Shown: positions 1 through 9,880 of the stretch, in pieces
How positions within the stretch are numbered: the first letter of the stretch is position 1
How the letters are laid out: every line of letters starts with the position of its first letter
Source: Paenibacillus sp. J45TS6
GTDB lineage: Bacteria; Bacillota; Bacilli; Paenibacillales; Paenibacillaceae
Length of the DNA stretch: 64,000 nt
Assembly: GCF_018403285.1 (NCBI RefSeq)
Contig: NZ_BOSJ01000018.1
Coordinates: forward strand, 27,979-91,978
Direction of reading: 5' to 3'
Translations under genes and position numbers: made by a program
The notes under the pieces: model-generated
Databases searched by the model: none
Told to the model about the DNA's origin: nothing
Seen by the model: only the letters and a program-made list of their open reading frames with translations

Positions 1-1
1 T

Positions 2-3000
2 CTGACTTCAGGGCTTGCTTATTATTATGTTTTGACAACAGTGAACGCAAGCGGCGAAAGCTTCCGTTCTTCCGAAGTAAGCGCGATACCGACAGGATCG
101 GTTGGAACGATCCATGTGGTAGATGATAACTTTGAAGAGGTTGAACTCGGCGCCACCCCTGCAGGTTATGTCGTTCTTCCCGATCCACAGGATGCCGACC
201 ATACAGTAACTGTGGTAAATACTCCAGCAAGTTCAACAGGAAATTCATCGGCGAAGAGTCTAAAAGTTTATGATAACGCGCCTGTGAATACCCAATTCAC
301 TCGGCAGTTTACAAAACAGACAGGTGCATTTGTTGTAGAAGCTGACGTGATGTCCGAATCATGGCCGGGTACTTCCGTCCTGCTTCAGCTTCAGGATGAG
401 ACAGGTACCAAGATTCCGCTGTCCATTGAAATCCGGAAACCAACCCAGCCAGCGGCAGAAGGAACGGACACTTTCGTATATAAACGCAGTGGAGCGGACT
501 ATAAGCTTGCAGACCGTCCAGAAAATAACCGCTGGTATAATGTGAAGGTAGCAGTGGACATCACTGCACAGACTGCGGATATCTATATTGATCATGTGCT
601 TAGTGCAGATGATGTACCTCTTCAAGCGGATGTACGGGCTAGTGGGATCAGCCGCATCATGGGCAAGATGCCGGGAAGCGGCAAGGGTACCATCTATTAT
701 GACAATTTAAAAGTGTATAACGAACCTGTAGCGTCTCCAAAAGGACTGAAAGCTTTGCCTGGCAATGGAAAAGTTCAACTCGAGTGGCAGCCGGCTGCTG
801 GAGCTGCTTCTTATACGGTGAAACGCAGTCAAAAAGATGGCGGTCCTTATGAGATACTAGCAAAAGGACTGACCGAATTTAGCTATGTCGATGAAACCGT
901 TAAGAACGAAGTCAATTATTATTACGTAGTGACAGCAACAGGACCCGCTGGAGAGAGCGGCCTATCCAATCAGGCCACAGCACTGCCAAGCGCAAGTGCA
1001 GTGAAACCAGATGCTCCAAGCGGACTTACCGCTGCTGCCCGGAGTGGTCAGATAGATCTGAATTGGGAGCCGCTTACACAGGCGGTGACTTATACGGTGA
1101 AACGCAGTCAGACCATGACAGGACCTTTCGAGATGGTTGCCAGTAAAATTAGCGGTTCCTCCTATCGAGATTCCGGTCTTGTAAATGGACAGGTATATTA
1201 CTATACGGTATCTGCTTCAAGTGTTGCAGGTGAGGGACCCGATAGTGAACCCGTTCAAGTGAAACCTGTTCTACAGCTGAGAACACCGGAGATAACAGGC
1301 GAAAGTATCTCTCAGGGTGCCCTTATTTCTTGGTCTGCTGTGGATGCAGCTGAGAACTATTCCGTACAGCGGGCTGTATACGCGGATGGACCATTTGAGG
1401 AACTAGGGATTGCCGAATCCACATCCTATACGGATACGAATGTAATTAGCGGAAAGCCATATTATTATCAGGTAATTGCCAAGAATCAGGATTCGCGTAG
1501 TTTGGGATCGAAAGTGGTTGTTGTGAAGCCTCAAGAAAGCGAGGGATCGCCACCGGCAGGACCTCAGGGGGTTATGATTGTGCCGAGCAATGAACGGCTT
1601 ACTCTGAAATGGGAGCCTCTAGCGGGAGCCGATACGTATTCGGTGAAAAGAAGCTCGTCTGAAGACGGCTCTTATCTAACCATCGCGGATGGTTTGACAG
1701 AGACTTCCTTTACTGACACAGGCCTTACGAACGGAGAGTCTTATTACTATATTGTATCTGCCGTCATCGGGGGAGTTGAAAGCGCAGCTTCACTTCCCGT
1801 CAGTGATATTCCAGCCCGCAGTATTACCGTGGCACTAGACGGAAGCGGAGATTATCAGACCGTACAAGAGGCAATTAATGCAGTACCAGATCAAAATACA
1901 TCCCAGATGATTATTTATATTAAGAACGGCACCTATCGCGAGAAATTGGTCCTTCCAGCCACGAAACCGAACATTCGAATGATCGGGGAGAGCAGGGAAG
2001 GTACCGTTCTCGTGTATGGCGACAGTGCGAATACCCCGGGAGCCGACGGCTTGCCAATGGGAACTTCCAATAGTTCTGGATTCAAGGTACTGGCAAACGA
2101 CTATTCAGCAGAGCGATTAACCATTATGAATGATGCGGGAGATGACGCCGGTCAGGCGGTTGCCTTATATACTAAAGGAGATCGTATGACATTCCGGGAA
2201 GTAAATCTGAAGGGTTATCAAGATACCTTCTATGCCAATGATGGTCGTCAGTATTTTGTAGACAGTTATATTGAAGGGGATGTTGATTTTATCTTTGGCG
2301 GAGCAACTGTTGTTTTTGAGAACAGTGTTATTCACAGTCTGAATGATGGTTACGTCACAGCGGCATCAACCCCGGAAGACAAACTAGGTTATGTATTCTT
2401 GAATAGCCGATTCACTGCAGAACCAGGACTTACAGGTACAGTTCCTTTGGGACGTCCGTGGAGACCTTATTCTAATGTATATGTCATTAACAGTGAACTC
2501 GGTGATCACATTGAACCAACGGGATGGGATAACTGGAGAAATCCTACGAATGAACTCACCGCCCGCTATGGGGAATTTGCGAGTTACGGCCCAGGCGCGA
2601 ATCCATCGGCAAGATACGCTTGGTCAACACAGCTAACATATGAGGAAGCATCTTTGCTCACTCCTGAACATATTCTTTCTGGAGATGATGGATGGAACCC
2701 AGCCTCTATGATTGCCGTTCCAGACGGTGATACAGCTTTATCTTCGATCATCATCGGCGGCCAGCCGCTGCCAGAATTTGATGTAAACCGGTTATCTTAT
2801 GAAGTTACAGTGGGAGCTGGTGAGGATGTACCTCTACTAGAAGCTGCGGTTCGTTCTGCATATGCGAAAGTGGACATTATACAGGCGGATGCGGATTCAA
2901 GGCAGGCTCTTATTACGGTTACTGCACAAGATGGAAGTGAACGTAAATATACAATCCAGTTTAATACACAGGAACAAATCGATCAGACACCGCCGCAGTT

Positions 3001-3343
3001 AACTCTTTCCGTTGATAAGCCGGTATTGTACCCAAGAGGCAACAAGCTGGAAGCGATTAAAGTAACGGCTTCTGCGGAAGATGACCTTTCCGGAGTAGCG
3101 GTGATTAATCTGGTGTCAATTACAAGCAGTGATGAAGATAAACATGAAGGACACCAAAGAGCAGATATTCAAGAAGCAGAGTTTGGTACTCCTGATTTTG
3201 AATTTATGCTTCGTGCTGAAGTAAAAGGCGGTTTGAAAGAGCGTATATATACAATCGTATATGAAGCGATTGATCATGCAGGGAACCGGACACTTGCCGA
3301 GACTACCGTTACAGTGATAAAAGAAAAAGGAAAAGAAAATTAA
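2..3343 (+). CDS. Secreted multidomain pectinesterase, 5' partial
   Basis: The frame is open from base 2, and the first residues complete a fibronectin type III (FN3) module, so the true start lies upstream. Counting from the first internal start codon (base 32), the order is: a beta-sandwich carbohydrate-binding-like region (about 28-235), four FN3 repeats (about 237-590), a pectin methylesterase beta-helix (about 597-890), a cadherin-like beta-sandwich (about 920-1000) and an Ig-like end. The esterase keeps the family signatures GYQDTFY, the catalytic VDFIFGG aspartate and GRPWRPY. The family demethylates pectin outside the cell. The adjacent sugar importer fits uptake of pectin fragments, though that link is inferred. 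A signal peptide would be outside the window. Lysine and glutamate rich tail; no sortase motif seen. Confidence 0.93.
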   Translation: MTSGLAYYYVLTTVNASGESFRSSEVSAIPTGSVGTIHVVDDNFEEVELGATPAGYVVLPDPQDADHTVTVVNTPASSTGNSSAKSLKVYDNAPVNTQFTRQFTKQTGAFVVEADVMSESWPGTSVLLQLQDETGTKIPLSIEIRKPTQPAAEGTDTFVYKRSGADYKLADRPENNRWYNVKVAVDITAQTADIYIDHVLSADDVPLQADVRASGISRIMGKMPGSGKGTIYYDNLKVYNEPVASPKGLKALPGNGKVQLEWQPAAGAASYTVKRSQKDGGPYEILAKGLTEFSYVDETVKNEVNYYYVVTATGPAGESGLSNQATALPSASAVKPDAPSGLTAAARSGQIDLNWEPLTQAVTYTVKRSQTMTGPFEMVASKISGSSYRDSGLVNGQVYYYTVSASSVAGEGPDSEPVQVKPVLQLRTPEITGESISQGALISWSAVDAAENYSVQRAVYADGPFEELGIAESTSYTDTNVISGKPYYYQVIAKNQDSRSLGSKVVVVKPQESEGSPPAGPQGVMIVPSNERLTLKWEPLAGADTYSVKRSSSEDGSYLTIADGLTETSFTDTGLTNGESYYYIVSAVIGGVESAASLPVSDIPARSITVALDGSGDYQTVQEAINAVPDQNTSQMIIYIKNGTYREKLVLPATKPNIRMIGESREGTVLVYGDSANTPGADGLPMGTSNSSGFKVLANDYSAERLTIMNDAGDDAGQAVALYTKGDRMTFREVNLKGYQDTFYANDGRQYFVDSYIEGDVDFIFGGATVVFENSVIHSLNDGYVTAASTPEDKLGYVFLNSRFTAEPGLTGTVPLGRPWRPYSNVYVINSELGDHIEPTGWDNWRNPTNELTARYGEFASYGPGANPSARYAWSTQLTYEEASLLTPEHILSGDDGWNPASMIAVPDGDTALSSIIIGGQPLPEFDVNRLSYEVTVGAGEDVPLLEAAVRSAYAKVDIIQADADSRQALITVTAQDGSERKYTIQFNTQEQIDQTPPQLTLSVDKPVLYPRGNKLEAIKVTASAEDDLSGVAVINLVSITSSDEDKHEGHQRADIQEAEFGTPDFEFMLRAEVKGGLKERIYTIVYEAIDHAGNRTLAETTVTVIKEKGKEN

Positions 3344-3375
3344 ATTTTGTTCACTAAGTTAGGAAAATGATGAGG

Positions 3376-3425
3376 ATAGAGGTACCCCGTTTGCTTACAT
3401 GCAGACAGGGTGCCTCTATTTTTTG
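3376..3425 (+). terminator. Intrinsic terminator of the pectinesterase gene
   Basis: A 12-13 bp stem (arms at 3378-3390 and 3405-3417, with G-U pairs) is followed by ATTTTTTG. It sits 35 bases after the stop codon. Confidence 0.8.
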
Positions 3426-3577
3426 TATACAACAAATTGATGCAAGTAAAAAGGAGTCATTTAAGTCATGTCGAATGAAATATATAGGATAATTTGCCAA
3501 TAATGAATAATTATTTCAAATAATGTTGTAAACGCTGCCATAATAGTTAAGCTTGGGTTAGAGGTGGAGGGTGAGTC

Positions 3578-5935
3578 ATGCGCAACTATTGGATCAAGCT
3601 TTTGGTATTCTGTCTTTTACTCGGTGCGGTACCTACCCTATTTATCGGCCTGTTTTCTTACATCACAGCTTCTCAAGATGTTAAGGACAAAGTTCAGGCA
3701 GCCAATATGCTTGTGTTACAACAGACCGAAATGCAAGTAGAGCAAATGCTGCATACGTTAGAAGATTCAGTCACGCAGTTTGCAAACACGGCTTTGGTTC
3801 AGGAAGCCTTTCATCAATCCCTTACCAACGAAGACTTCATTACTGTTCGAAAGCTTACGAATGAGATGGCGAATCTGCGGTCTTCGGCTGATATTAAAGA
3901 TACGTATATTATTCAATTTGAAAAAGAATGGGCCATTCATTTTGCTGCACTCCGAAAGCTTCAGGAATTACCGAATTTAGATGAATTTGAAGCCTATGCA
4001 AGTGAATCTAAGGGACTGATGTGGAATACAAGAGCAAAAACTCAGCCCGCAGCTCAAACGGAGCCAGGCAGTGATAACTCAATGGATGCGCTGGAGGTTC
4101 CAGAGGAAACAATCAGTTTGATCTATAAACTGCCTTTGCTCACGGGAACGGATAAACCGGAAGGCATGATTGTTGTCCGCGTGATGTCAGATGAGATAAG
4201 AAGAGTGCTGACGAAAAGTAAAGAACTCGGAAACAGTTATATTTTGGATGCCTCGGGTCAGATGTTTCTCTCTCCCGCTTCGGAGAAAAGAGAGTATGTA
4301 GAGATTAACCATGCTATTAGGGAACAAATAAGTGATACATCATCTTCCAGTGGCTTTTTTAGCACGAAGTCAGGCGGCCAGAAACTTGGAGTGAGCTACC
4401 GTGTTTCCAGTTACAATGACTGGGTGTACGTATCTGTTTCCTCAATCGCTGCTGTAACCAAGGAATCCCAGTCCATCGGTCTAATGACGATCGCTGTTTG
4501 TGTTTCTATATTGCTTCTCGTGGCGGCAATTTCATACTTTGGCAGCCAGCGCATGTATAAGCCGATTCGTTATCTGACACAGCTCACTAGAGAAGCCAAC
4601 GAAGAATCAGGCATGATGGAGCAGAAGGACGATTTAGTGTTGATTCAGGAAGGCATCCAGGCATTGGCTTCTACCAAAAGTAAACTTAAACACGTAATGC
4701 AAGGGCAAATTCGGCATTTACGCGAATTTTTTGTGATCAAACTCTTCACGGGGCAAATGTCGGAGGAAGAGCTGATTCAGCGCACCGATATGTATGGCTT
4801 CCCAAGAGAATGGGAGCATCTGCTCGTCTTTGCCATTCAAATTGATGACCTTTCCTATACGAGGTACGCAGATGAGGACCGTGAACTTTTATTATTCGCG
4901 CTAAATAATATTGTAGAGGAATTGCTGCCACCTGATCGCAGATTTAGTCCCGTTTTGCTTGGTGGAACTCAGATCACATTGATTGCGAATCCGGAAGGAA
5001 GCAAAGAAGAAATTTTAAATTATGCGGCAGAGCAAGCTGAAATGATACAAGCCAAAGCAATGGAATATCTGCAGTTGCAGATCAGTATCGGGGTGAGCAG
5101 ACCTTTTCAAAATATAGCAGATGCGGTCATCGCTTATGGGGAAAGTCTGGAAGCGCTGCGCTGCAGAACCAGCCTTGGTTCCGGCATGATTGTCCGTGTT
5201 GAAGAAATCGACAAACGCGCGTCAGGCGAAACGGCGGTATATGGGCATCTCAAACCGCTTGAAGAGCAGATGGTACACTCCCTGCGGGAAGCTGATCTTG
5301 AGAAAACTATCGGAATGCTGGATCAGTATTTGTCTGCTGTATTGCACAAAAACAGCTACGTCAAAGAAAGACGAATTCTACTTTTGCAGCTGATGATGCG
5401 AATTCTGCAGATTGTTCAAGAACAAGGAATTCCGGTCCATAAGATCATTGAAGGAGAAAAAACAATTGAGCGGTTCCTAAAACTACAGACTCACGAGGAG
5501 ATTAGGTCGTGGTTCGAGCATCGGCTGCTTACACCGATTGCAAGTATACTGCAAGAACGGCAGGAGAGTCAGTTTGTCAGCGCGGCTGAAAAAATTGTGT
5601 CCATTATACACGAACGTTATGACCAGGAACTCACACTCGAAGCGATTGCAGCAGAGCTTCATTTTCATCCGGTGTATCTAGGGCGTGTATTTAAGAAAGA
5701 GGTAGGACGTACCTTTAGCGATTACGTAAGTGAGTTCCGGATGAAGATGGCTAAACACATGCTGGAGACGACAAACATGAAAATTTCGGAGATTGGTGAG
5801 AAATTAAGATATAAAAACATCAGTGCCTTTATCCGGGCATTTCGTAAAATGTATGGATCAACACCTGGCCAATATAGAGAAGAGCGAAGCAGTTCGCGAA
5901 TGGCTACAGAAGGAAAGTCTGTAGATCATGCCTGA
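3578..5935 (+). CDS. Membrane-bound AraC-family regulator (YesS-like)
   Basis: The 785-residue protein has a membrane segment at about 7-29, an extracytoplasmic sensor region to about 300, a second membrane segment (about 303-322) followed by a linker (YKPIRYLTQL), a central degenerate GGDEF-like region, and a C-terminal AraC DNA-binding domain (about 680-775) with two helix-turn-helix units. This architecture is typical of Bacillus YesS and related regulators placed beside LplB/YtcP-type sugar importers, where they activate transport and degradation genes for plant cell wall sugars. GGTGGAGG lies just before ATG 3578. The importer genes downstream are the likely targets; the ligand is unknown. 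Confidence 0.88.
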   Translation: MRNYWIKLLVFCLLLGAVPTLFIGLFSYITASQDVKDKVQAANMLVLQQTEMQVEQMLHTLEDSVTQFANTALVQEAFHQSLTNEDFITVRKLTNEMANLRSSADIKDTYIIQFEKEWAIHFAALRKLQELPNLDEFEAYASESKGLMWNTRAKTQPAAQTEPGSDNSMDALEVPEETISLIYKLPLLTGTDKPEGMIVVRVMSDEIRRVLTKSKELGNSYILDASGQMFLSPASEKREYVEINHAIREQISDTSSSSGFFSTKSGGQKLGVSYRVSSYNDWVYVSVSSIAAVTKESQSIGLMTIAVCVSILLLVAAISYFGSQRMYKPIRYLTQLTREANEESGMMEQKDDLVLIQEGIQALASTKSKLKHVMQGQIRHLREFFVIKLFTGQMSEEELIQRTDMYGFPREWEHLLVFAIQIDDLSYTRYADEDRELLLFALNNIVEELLPPDRRFSPVLLGGTQITLIANPEGSKEEILNYAAEQAEMIQAKAMEYLQLQISIGVSRPFQNIADAVIAYGESLEALRCRTSLGSGMIVRVEEIDKRASGETAVYGHLKPLEEQMVHSLREADLEKTIGMLDQYLSAVLHKNSYVKERRILLLQLMMRILQIVQEQGIPVHKIIEGEKTIERFLKLQTHEEIRSWFEHRLLTPIASILQERQESQFVSAAEKIVSIIHERYDQELTLEAIAAELHFHPVYLGRVFKKEVGRTFSDYVSEFRMKMAKHMLETTNMKISEIGEKLRYKNISAFIRAFRKMYGSTPGQYREERSSSRMATEGKSVDHA

Positions 5936-5964
5936 AAAAGGATGGATTCACTTTCTTTTTTTAG

Positions 5965-6002
5965 AAGCAGCATACCGGAATTTTCGGGGTGCTGCTTTTT
6001 TA
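5965..6002 (+). terminator. Intrinsic terminator after the AraC regulator
   Basis: An imperfect stem AAGCAGCA/TGCTGCTT with an inner CCG/CGG helix is followed by TTTTTT. It separates the regulator from the importer operon. Confidence 0.75.
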
Positions 6003-6196
6003 TATAAGTAGTAAAAATGATAAAGTTGTACCCTGCACATCGCTGGTTGCCTGCTGCGCATAAGTACGGTAATGACAGGTGTAATCAGCGGTCTTAGATT
6101 CAACATGCTATGGAGGTTGCCCCGTAGGTATAGCTTGCACTGATTCCTGACTGTCATAATCAGGTCACCAAGCGACAAAGGAGGTAAACACCGCAA

Positions 6197-7168
6197 ATGA
6201 AGAGCGAATCGACGTTACATAATCTGGACCAGGCAGATGCATTCGTACCTAAGTCTAAGATGAAGGGTGCGGTCATGCGTGATCTGATCCGGGATAGATG
6301 GTTGTATTTCATGTTAGCGCCGGGCATAGCTTACTTTATTATTTTCAAGTATGTTCCCATGTACGGTATTACGATGTCTTTTCAGGATTACCAACCTTAC
6401 CTCGGTTTTTTTGACAGCCCATGGGTGGGTTTCAAGCATTTCGAAAGATTTTTTGGTGAACCGCAGTTTTGGATGTTGTTCCGTAATACAGCAATCCTAG
6501 CATTGTATAACTTGATTTTCTTTTTCCCATTGCCGATTATGCTGGCATTGATGCTGAATGAGGTTAGGTCTTCTTTTTATAAAAGATTTGTCCAAACCTT
6601 AGTGTATATTCCGCATTTTGTATCATGGGTTGTTGTAGTAGGTATTTTCTATATGCTCTTTACGACGGAGAATGGACTGATTAATGAGTTTTTATTCCAA
6701 TTAACAGGTAAGAAAATCGCTTTTCTTCAGGATCCGGAATGGTTCCGAACGATGATCGTATCTCAATCCATATGGAAAGAAGTCGGCTGGGGGACTATTA
6801 TCTTCCTTGCTGCCCTTGCTGGCGTGGACCTTCAGCTGTATGAAGCAGCGAGAATGGATGGCGCGGGGAGATGGCGTCAGCTGTGGCATATTACTTTGCC
6901 TGCGATTAAGAGTACCATTGTTATTTTGCTCATTCTTCGGCTCGGTAATTTCCTCGATTCCGGTTTCGAGCAAATCTTCCTGATGCTGAACCCAACCACT
7001 CGGGATGTAGGTGAAGTATTTGATACGTACGTCTATGTGAAAGGGTTGACCCAGGCGCAGTATAGCTACTCTGCAGCTGTTGGATTATTCAAATCGGTTG
7101 TGGGACTGGTCCTTGTCGTCTCGGCAAACTGGCTGGCTAAACGGTTTGGCGAAGAAGGCGTTTATTAA
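6197..7168 (+). CDS. Sugar ABC transporter permease, LplB/YteP family
   Basis: This 323-residue inner-membrane protein begins after AAAGGAGGT (6177-6185). It has about six membrane spans and the cytoplasmic EAA loop (EAARMDGAGRWRQLWHITLP) that contacts the ATPase. The N-terminal stretch RDRWLYFMLAPGIAYFIIFKYVPMYG is characteristic of the LplB/YtpP branch of carbohydrate permeases. It forms an operon with the second permease (18-base gap) and the binding lipoprotein. No ATPase gene accompanies the set, as is usual for this branch, which borrows a shared MsmX-type ATPase. Substrate is probably an oligosaccharide from pectin, judged only from the neighbouring pectinesterase. Confidence 0.92.
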   Translation: MKSESTLHNLDQADAFVPKSKMKGAVMRDLIRDRWLYFMLAPGIAYFIIFKYVPMYGITMSFQDYQPYLGFFDSPWVGFKHFERFFGEPQFWMLFRNTAILALYNLIFFFPLPIMLALMLNEVRSSFYKRFVQTLVYIPHFVSWVVVVGIFYMLFTTENGLINEFLFQLTGKKIAFLQDPEWFRTMIVSQSIWKEVGWGTIIFLAALAGVDLQLYEAARMDGAGRWRQLWHITLPAIKSTIVILLILRLGNFLDSGFEQIFLMLNPTTRDVGEVFDTYVYVKGLTQAQYSYSAAVGLFKSVVGLVLVVSANWLAKRFGEEGVY

Positions 7169-7186
7169 AGGAAGGGGTCAAATGCA

Positions 7187-8059
7187 ATGAAACAAGATAA
7201 AACCATCGGAAACCGGTTATTTGATATCATCAACAACTCGCTGCTGCTTTTTGTGGCCTTAGCATGTTCACTGCCATTTATTTATGTGGTTGCCGTCTCT
7301 TTCACGAGTCCAGCTCAAGTGGCCCAAGGCGGGATCATTCTATTTCCGAAGGAATGGTCACTCTCGGCGTATCGTTACATTTTTTCTACCGATACACTGA
7401 TGCGAAGTATGATGGTTTCGATTTACATTACGGTAGTCGGTACGTTCATTAATCTGGTGTTCACTTCGCTTATGGCCTATCCACTGGCGAAAAGACATCT
7501 TCGCGGACGCAGGACGATTATGATGGGAGTTCTGTTCACCATGCTGTTCGGCGGCGGACTGATCCCCACTTACTTTGTCGTAAAAGCGCTCCATTTAACG
7601 GATACCTTATGGTCCTTAATGATTCCTACGGCAATCAGTGCTTTTAACCTCATCGTGCTAAAAAACTTCTTTCAGCAAATCCCTGATGGACTGGAAGATT
7701 CAGCGAAAATCGATGGATGTAATGATCTAGGTGTTCTCATTCGGATTGTCTTGCCTTTATCCTTACCGGCGATGGCGACCTTTGGTCTGTTCTACGCGGT
7801 TGGGCACTGGAACCAGTTCTTTAACGCGATTCTTTATATCAATGACAATACGAAATGGCCTATTCAAGTATTACTCCGTGAGATCGTTATTCTTGCATCG
7901 GGCCGTATCGGCGACACCAATATTGATGACGCGGAAATACAGCCGCTGACGATTCGAATGGCGGTCATCGTGTTTGCAACGATTCCTATTTTGGTCGTAT
8001 ATCCGTTCCTGCAAAAACATTTTGCTAAAGGAGCAATGCTAGGCTCAGTAAAGGGTTAA
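7187..8059 (+). CDS. Sugar ABC transporter permease, YtcP/LplC family
   Basis: This 290-residue protein has six predicted membrane spans, an EAA-type loop (GLEDSAKIDGCNDLGVLIRIVLPLS) and the C-terminal FLQKHFAKGAMLGSVKG typical of the YtcP/LplC group. It pairs with the preceding permease to form the membrane channel. GGAAGGGG lies upstream of ATG 7187. It is the middle gene of the three-gene importer operon. Confidence 0.92.
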   Translation: MKQDKTIGNRLFDIINNSLLLFVALACSLPFIYVVAVSFTSPAQVAQGGIILFPKEWSLSAYRYIFSTDTLMRSMMVSIYITVVGTFINLVFTSLMAYPLAKRHLRGRRTIMMGVLFTMLFGGGLIPTYFVVKALHLTDTLWSLMIPTAISAFNLIVLKNFFQQIPDGLEDSAKIDGCNDLGVLIRIVLPLSLPAMATFGLFYAVGHWNQFFNAILYINDNTKWPIQVLLREIVILASGRIGDTNIDDAEIQPLTIRMAVIVFATIPILVVYPFLQKHFAKGAMLGSVKG

Positions 8060-8087
8060 CTTATCATTTGATATAGGGGGAAAAAAG

Positions 8088-9584
8088 ATGAAAAAGAAAG
8101 TTCATTTATTGTCCGCTTCCGTTATGACTGCTGCACTGGTATTATCCGCATGTGGGGGGGCAAAAGAGGCCGCCGTGATTGATGGAAGTAAGCCTTATTC
8201 ACTGAAATATGTTGTAAATCAGGTGGGAGAGATTCCGACAAAAGGGAATGAGATCGAGAAAGCAATTATGGAGTACACGAACACCGATCTTAATATCCAG
8301 TGGATTCCAGCCTCTGCTTATGATGAAAAAGTGAATGTAATGATCGCTTCGGAAGAGCTTCCTCAGTTGATCAAGCTCGGATATAATCCAACAACGATCG
8401 GAGCACTCAAAAATGGACAGTTTTGGGAAGTGGGACCCTATATCAAGGATTACCCTAACCTCGCAGCACAAAGCGAAGATTTCTATAATAACATCAACGT
8501 GAACGGTAAAATATACGGCGTACCTTTGTTCCGTGACCTCGGACGTGCGACGTTACACTACCGGAAAGACTGGCTCGATACGCTAGGACTTCAGGCTCCT
8601 GTTACCCTAGATGACTGGTATAACGTAATGAAAGCGATTGCTAAAGATGATCCGGATAAGAATGGTAAAGATGATACGTACGGTCTTGTATTCGATAAAA
8701 AATACAATCAGGAAGCTGCTTCGACAATGACTCGTCTCGCCGTTTCACAAGGTGCACCTAACAAATGGGAAGTCGATGCAGAAGGAAATTTCACACCGGA
8801 ATTTATGACCGAGCCTTATTTTAATACGATGAAGCTGGTAAAGCGTCTATATGATGAAAGATTGATCAATCAGGATTTTGCCGTAGTGGATACGAGCGAA
8901 ATTGATAAATTATATGAATCGGGACGTGCGGGTATCCGCTTCTCCGGAGGGAATGCCCAGTCTTGGCAGGACAAAGTTATCAAGAACGTTCCAGAAGCAG
9001 TGATTGATGTAGTACCGGTAACTGGACCAGAAGGACGCAGACTTCCTGGAGAGACGGGTAACGCAGGTTTCCTGGCTATTCCTAAGAAGACGGTAAAAAC
9101 AGAAGAGGAAATGAAGCACATCCTGAAATTTGTTGACCAGCTGATGGATCCAGAAATGGCGACTCTCTTAGTCAAAGGGGTGGAGAACAAACATTGGAAG
9201 GATGCAGGCGATGTAACGGAGGTACTAGACCGTGATGCGGATCTTAAGGAAGTGAAGCCATACCGTGATACAATGCCGAACCGTAACGAGAACTACAATA
9301 TTGAAAAGCTAGCCAAACAGCCGGACTTGTTCCGTAAGAGCCAAAAGTTTGTAAAAGAAAATGACGAATTTATCGTGCCTAACCCTGCACTTACCCTGGA
9401 TTCGGCTATCTATGCGGAACGAGGTAAGGAACTTGAGCTGATGGTCACTGATGCACAGACGAAGTACATTATGGGTCAAATTGATGAAGCAGGCTGGCAG
9501 GCGGCCATAGATCAATGGAAGAAACAAGGCGGCGACCAATTGATGGCTGAATATAAGGAAGCTTACTTGAAAACAAATAAATAA
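8088..9584 (+). CDS. Extracellular sugar-binding lipoprotein, LplA/YtcQ-like
   Basis: The 498-residue protein carries a lipoprotein signal with lipobox LSAC (cysteine at about residue 22), then a family-1 solute-binding fold (for example the region YGVPLFRDLGRATLHYRKDWLDTLG). It is expected to be anchored on the outer face of the membrane and to deliver an oligosaccharide to the two upstream permeases. GGGGGAAAAAAG precedes ATG 8088. It is the last gene of the operon and is followed by a strong terminator. Confidence 0.93.
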   Translation: MKKKVHLLSASVMTAALVLSACGGAKEAAVIDGSKPYSLKYVVNQVGEIPTKGNEIEKAIMEYTNTDLNIQWIPASAYDEKVNVMIASEELPQLIKLGYNPTTIGALKNGQFWEVGPYIKDYPNLAAQSEDFYNNINVNGKIYGVPLFRDLGRATLHYRKDWLDTLGLQAPVTLDDWYNVMKAIAKDDPDKNGKDDTYGLVFDKKYNQEAASTMTRLAVSQGAPNKWEVDAEGNFTPEFMTEPYFNTMKLVKRLYDERLINQDFAVVDTSEIDKLYESGRAGIRFSGGNAQSWQDKVIKNVPEAVIDVVPVTGPEGRRLPGETGNAGFLAIPKKTVKTEEEMKHILKFVDQLMDPEMATLLVKGVENKHWKDAGDVTEVLDRDADLKEVKPYRDTMPNRNENYNIEKLAKQPDLFRKSQKFVKENDEFIVPNPALTLDSAIYAERGKELELMVTDAQTKYIMGQIDEAGWQAAIDQWKKQGGDQLMAEYKEAYLKTNK

Positions 9585-9600
9585 GAGACAGGCGAGCAGT

Positions 9601-9647
9601 AATAAAATAGAGGCGGTTAAACACCGCCTCTATTTTATTTTTTTTGA
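9601..9647 (+). terminator. Intrinsic terminator of the sugar importer operon
   Basis: A long near-perfect stem (9602-9617 with 9623-9637, core AGGCGGT/ACCGCCT) with a five-base loop is followed by a run of eight T. Confidence 0.9.
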
Positions 9648-9880
9648 TGAGAGGTAACAAAGTCGAAGAATTAGATATATCTGCGATAATGAAAAAATAA
9701 GAATAAATATTTTCGTGTTAATGCATTTCTTAAACTCTAATTTAGGTAAAAAGAATTATTCATTATTTAACATAACATTACATATATACGTTTAAAGTTC
9801 TATCTTGTATAATACATTATTATTTATTTAGTAGTTAGCAATAAATATCAGGTACGGATTTAACCGAGATGGAGGGCTTC

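Noticed and set aside
4746-5668. Short minus-strand frames in the AraC regulator gene
   Set aside because: They are shadows of a clear coding frame and have no ribosome sites.
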